Translations under genes and position numbers: made by a program
Notes under the pieces: generated by a model
What the model was told of the DNA's origin: nothing
The model's database searches: none
Seen by the model: the letters and a program-made list of their open reading frames with translations, nothing else
Assembly: GCF_037890675.1 (NCBI RefSeq)
Contig: NZ_CP149574.1
Coordinates: forward strand, 1,860,001-1,924,000
DNA: 64,000 bases
Direction of reading: 5' to 3'
DNA from: Methylovirgula sp. 4M-Z18
GTDB lineage: Bacteria; Pseudomonadota; Alphaproteobacteria; Rhizobiales; Beijerinckiaceae
Shown here: piece by piece, positions 61,369 to 64,000 of the stretch
Layout: the number at the start of each line of letters is the position of its first letter
How positions within the stretch are numbered: position 1 is the stretch's first letter

Positions 61369-63717
61369 TTAATTGGCGGCGGTCTCTGGCGTACGATCGA
61401 GTTGCAGGGCGTCGCACAGCTCGCGTGCATAAGTTGCGAAACTGCGGCTTTGCATGAAGTTCTCCCGTTCGGGCTCGATCGTTTCGCGCGTAGTGCCGCA
61501 TGCATGAAGGCTTGCCAGTGCGTCGGCAATCATTTGGGGGCTTAGCGTATCGGATATGGTGCGCACATAACTCAATCTGACGTCGATGGCTTCCGCCAAC
61601 GTGACGTTGGCAACGGAAGGCAAGCCCGCTATCGCGGCATCTAGCAGCGCTGCCGAGACGCTCCCGAATCCGTGCTTGCGCAACTGCACACCGAGGTCGG
61701 CCCCGATAAGATAATCGCGATAGACGTTTTCTGGGACATAACCTGTCTCGAACTGCACATCGGGCGTTAGTCCGAGTTCGGCAACGCGCGCGCGCAATCC
61801 TTTACCGTCATCACCGAGATGAACAGTGTCGCCGACAAAATGCAGACGAGCTGGGATGTTCGAGGCTCGCAGCAAGGCGAGCGCCTGGACCAATTCATCG
61901 GCCCCCTTGTTCTCATGCACGAAGCCAAAGGTTGCGATCAGAACGTCACCGTCCGCGATACCAAGCCGTCTCCGCGCCGCTTGGCGTTCCGTGGCGCACA
62001 ATTGTGTGCCGTCCAACGGCCGCATAGCGCAGAAGGGCAGGCAGACCGGCGCTAAGCTATACCGCTGTTGCATTTCACGGACAGTGACCGGCGAATGCAC
62101 AATCAGAGGCGAGGCGCTCTCAGCCATTTCACTCAGAAACAGAGCTTTCAGTTGGCTTTCATCGGTCAGCCAAAGGTTCAGTTCCTCTTCGCTCACCGGA
62201 CGTCCAAGTTCGTGGCTGGCCAATCGCAGCGCGGCCTTCCGTCCCTTCAACGTCGCATAAAAACCAAGCATGCGTGCGTCATGAGCAATCGCTGCGCCGC
62301 CATAGTCGCGCAAGAAGTCGAAGATTCGTACATGAAAATCAGAATTGCCGATGACGCCGATCACCCGATCATAGCTCGGCAGAAGATGCGGCAGGCGGCC
62401 GAGCGGAAGGAGGCGGGTGGCGTTGGGCACCGGCACAGGGTTGGCGGTCTCGCTAAAAACGTCAAGTTCGACGAATTTGCCGAACTCGGCGCAGGTGCTG
62501 GCGGTATAATCGGCAACCCCCGAACGGTCTGGTTGCACAGGCGATAGCAGGGCGACGCGCGGCTTCCGCCGCCCCACGACGGCGGGCGTAACAGGCACTT
62601 GGCGTGCTTCGATCCGTTCCATGAACGGGGCCCAGAAGCGCTCGCCGACGGCGGCAGCGCTGAATTTGGGCCAGACGGTATTTTGTGCGGCGATTGTCGC
62701 TTCGCTTGCCGCTTGATCGGCGCGCAGGTGTTCAAGCTTGGCTCGCAACGTCTGGTCGTCGTCTGGGGGAAAGCGCAGCGCGGAATCTTCCACAAGTTCA
62801 AGATGCGCCGGAATGTTGGACACAAGGCATGGAACGCCCGCGGCCATCGCTTCGATGACAGGGATCGAGAAACCCTCATCATGCGACGGGCAGATGATGA
62901 CGCTTGCATTGCGATAGAACGATATGAGTGCAGTATCGTCGACCGGACCTGGCACAACTACGAGATCGGCGCGTCCGCCCATGTGCTCTGCAAGGGCGCG
63001 AAATTTCTCTGCCCAATGTTGATCATAGCCGCCGCCGATGACGAGGGGTACACCGTCGCCGCTTTGCAAGGCACGGCTTGTGGCATGGGCGCGGATCACG
63101 ACCTCAGGATTCTTGCGCGGATCGCCGCCTCCCATCACCAGGATATGCTTCTGTACCTGCGGTGGCGCGGCTTCACTTGCGAAATTCTCAAACGGCGAAG
63201 GTAACGGGCAGCCCGTCACGTGAATCTGCGCAGCATCGACGCGAAGCAGTTGCATCAGATCCACTGCTGTCGCCTTCGAATTGCTGGCAAAGAGATCGTA
63301 GCGTCGCAACCAGCGCATGGCCGAAGCATATTTTAGCCGCTCGCTGCTTTCGCGCAAATATTGTTCAGGTCGGCGGTAGGGAATGAAATCGTGCACGACG
63401 CTTAAGCGCGTCACCTGCTCATCATCGACGAAACGTGCGGCAAAGAGCGGATCGTGAGTCATCGGCGAAAGCGAGATAAATCCGTCCGGGCTGCCGTTTT
63501 CGCGCGGTCCGAAAGCATAGCCATTCCAGATCACTGCATCGAGGAGATCGCGCGCTTCGGGAATGACGGGCGGCAGAGAGGGCGCAGCAAGTCCAACGAG
63601 ACGCAAGCCACGTTCGCGCGGCATCTGGCGCAGCAGTTCCAATCCGAACCGACCGACCCCGCGGCGCGCGTAATTCGGATCCTGCAAACTGCGCGTGTCC
63701 ACGACAATGGTTTTCAA
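61369..63717 (-). CDS. Tandem two-domain glycosyltransferase (GT4-like + GT-B)
   Basis: A 782-residue protein with two GT-B units. Unit 1 (about residues 1-370) begins VVDTRSLQDPNYARRGVGRFGLELLRQM and has ILVMGGGDPRKNPE and CPSHDEGFSIPVIEAMAAGVPCLVSN with the EX7E motif. Unit 2 (about 385-782) begins RVALLSPVQPDRSGVADYT and has ATFGFVHENKGADELVQALALL and QLRKHGFGSVSAALLDAAIAGLPSVAN, in which the first Glu of EX7E is replaced. Only unit 1 keeps the full motif, so unit 2 may be weak or act on another sugar. The start is a TTG, with AGGA 11 bases upstream. Likely builds a surface glycan. Confidence 0.85.
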   Translation of the reverse strand: MKTIVVDTRSLQDPNYARRGVGRFGLELLRQMPRERGLRLVGLAAPSLPPVIPEARDLLDAVIWNGYAFGPRENGSPDGFISLSPMTHDPLFAARFVDDEQVTRLSVVHDFIPYRRPEQYLRESSERLKYASAMRWLRRYDLFASNSKATAVDLMQLLRVDAAQIHVTGCPLPSPFENFASEAAPPQVQKHILVMGGGDPRKNPEVVIRAHATSRALQSGDGVPLVIGGGYDQHWAEKFRALAEHMGGRADLVVVPGPVDDTALISFYRNASVIICPSHDEGFSIPVIEAMAAGVPCLVSNIPAHLELVEDSALRFPPDDDQTLRAKLEHLRADQAASEATIAAQNTVWPKFSAAAVGERFWAPFMERIEARQVPVTPAVVGRRKPRVALLSPVQPDRSGVADYTASTCAEFGKFVELDVFSETANPVPVPNATRLLPLGRLPHLLPSYDRVIGVIGNSDFHVRIFDFLRDYGGAAIAHDARMLGFYATLKGRKAALRLASHELGRPVSEEELNLWLTDESQLKALFLSEMAESASPLIVHSPVTVREMQQRYSLAPVCLPFCAMRPLDGTQLCATERQAARRRLGIADGDVLIATFGFVHENKGADELVQALALLRASNIPARLHFVGDTVHLGDDGKGLRARVAELGLTPDVQFETGYVPENVYRDYLIGADLGVQLRKHGFGSVSAALLDAAIAGLPSVANVTLAEAIDVRLSYVRTISDTLSPQMIADALASLHACGTTRETIEPERENFMQSRSFATYARELCDALQLDRTPETAAN

Positions 63718-63757
63718 ATCTAAATTCGTCCTTTCAAATTCCGCGGTGCAATCGTAT

Positions 63758-64000
63758 CTATCCTGAAGATATTACATTATTATTCGCATTGTGATTTTCG
63801 GCTTTGACGCTCCCCGAATGGCCGGCGTCGAGCGCCAGGGTCATGAGGGCGACCTCCATCTCTTTCGCCAGGCGTCGAAGTTCGTCATCCCCGTTCACTT
63901 TGCCGCGCACGCCGGTCAGAATCTCGTGGCGTTCGTGTAGGAGACGTTGTTGCACATCGGCCACGATCTCGTCGCGCAGGCGCAAGAGCCGGACGTCGGC
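63758..64000 (-). CDS. Coiled-coil protein, C-terminal part (cut by window edge)
   Basis: The frame stays open to the right edge, so at least 80 residues of a larger helical protein are encoded here, reading LRLRDEIVADVQQRLLHERHEILTGVRG, then KVNGDDELRRLAKEMEVALMTLALDAGHSG. Pattern and position (42 bases before the two-domain glycosyltransferase) resemble the coiled-coil protein at 60961. The TTG at 63983-63985 is not a convincing start. Function unknown; probably part of the same glycan operon. Confidence 0.55.
   Translation of the reverse strand, partial: ADVRLLRLRDEIVADVQQRLLHERHEILTGVRGKVNGDDELRRLAKEMEVALMTLALDAGHSGSVKAENHNANNNVISSG

Overview
The window looks like a chromosomal segment of a free-living alphaproteobacterium of the order Hyphomicrobiales (rhizobia/methylotroph relatives). 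The pointers are an AapJQMP general amino-acid ABC transporter, an Irr-type Fur regulator with a Cys-Pro motif and an HHH motif, dense GC-rich coding with ATGA start/stop overlaps, and NF038122-type repeat proteins. The genus cannot be fixed from sequence alone. No rRNA, tRNA, CRISPR array, prophage or insertion sequence was recognised.

Layout. 1-6015: the 3' end of an L,D-transpeptidase gene, a DUF4337 membrane protein, then aapJQMP, whose last gene is separated from the rest by a three-hairpin dispersed repeat. 6114-11058 (minus): rmd, gmd, a phosphomannomutase gene and manC, together a complete GDP-D-rhamnose route. 11318-26521: a large divergent catabolic locus. On the minus strand are a Gfo/Idh oxidoreductase, two sugar-type permeases, a binding protein, an ATPase, a GH20 hexosaminidase, an M81 peptidase, CutC and an N-acyl-D-amino-acid deacylase, with a RidA gene upstream. 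On the plus strand are an SDR, an RpiR regulator, a D-threonine-aldolase-like PLP enzyme and a small NTF2-like protein. It reads as an uptake and degradation system for a hexosaminide carrying D-amino acid or peptide parts.

27019-35719: irr with a candidate iron-control box, a class II aldolase, an amine-oxidase-like flavoprotein, an MFS exporter, and a TetR gene divergent from a PaoABC-like molybdenum aldehyde oxidoreductase operon whose promoter spacer holds a perfect palindrome. 35936-39972: a cobalamin riboswitch, a possible 24-residue leader peptide, a BtuF/BtuC/BtuD-type importer and a SAM methyltransferase. 39969-48641: an Lrp regulator divergent from a homodimeric pyruvate-dehydrogenase-E1-like enzyme, an ArsR-SRPBCC-RraA group, and single genes for a small hypothetical protein, a GNAT, a flavoprotein disulfide reductase and a serine hydrolase.

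48896-59686 is the most unusual stretch: three tandem paralogues of 1560, 1001 and 952 residues. Each has an N-terminal NF038122-like domain with a conserved HEISEVMGR motif at residue 154, followed by about 15, 8 and 7 copies of a roughly 69-residue Asn/Gly/Asp/Thr-rich repeat. Parts of the genes are nearly identical in DNA, which suggests recent duplication or gene conversion. A third copy of the dispersed repeat follows, then a minus-strand glycosyltransferase group (two glycosyltransferases, one with two GT-B halves, and two small coiled-coil proteins) running off the right edge.
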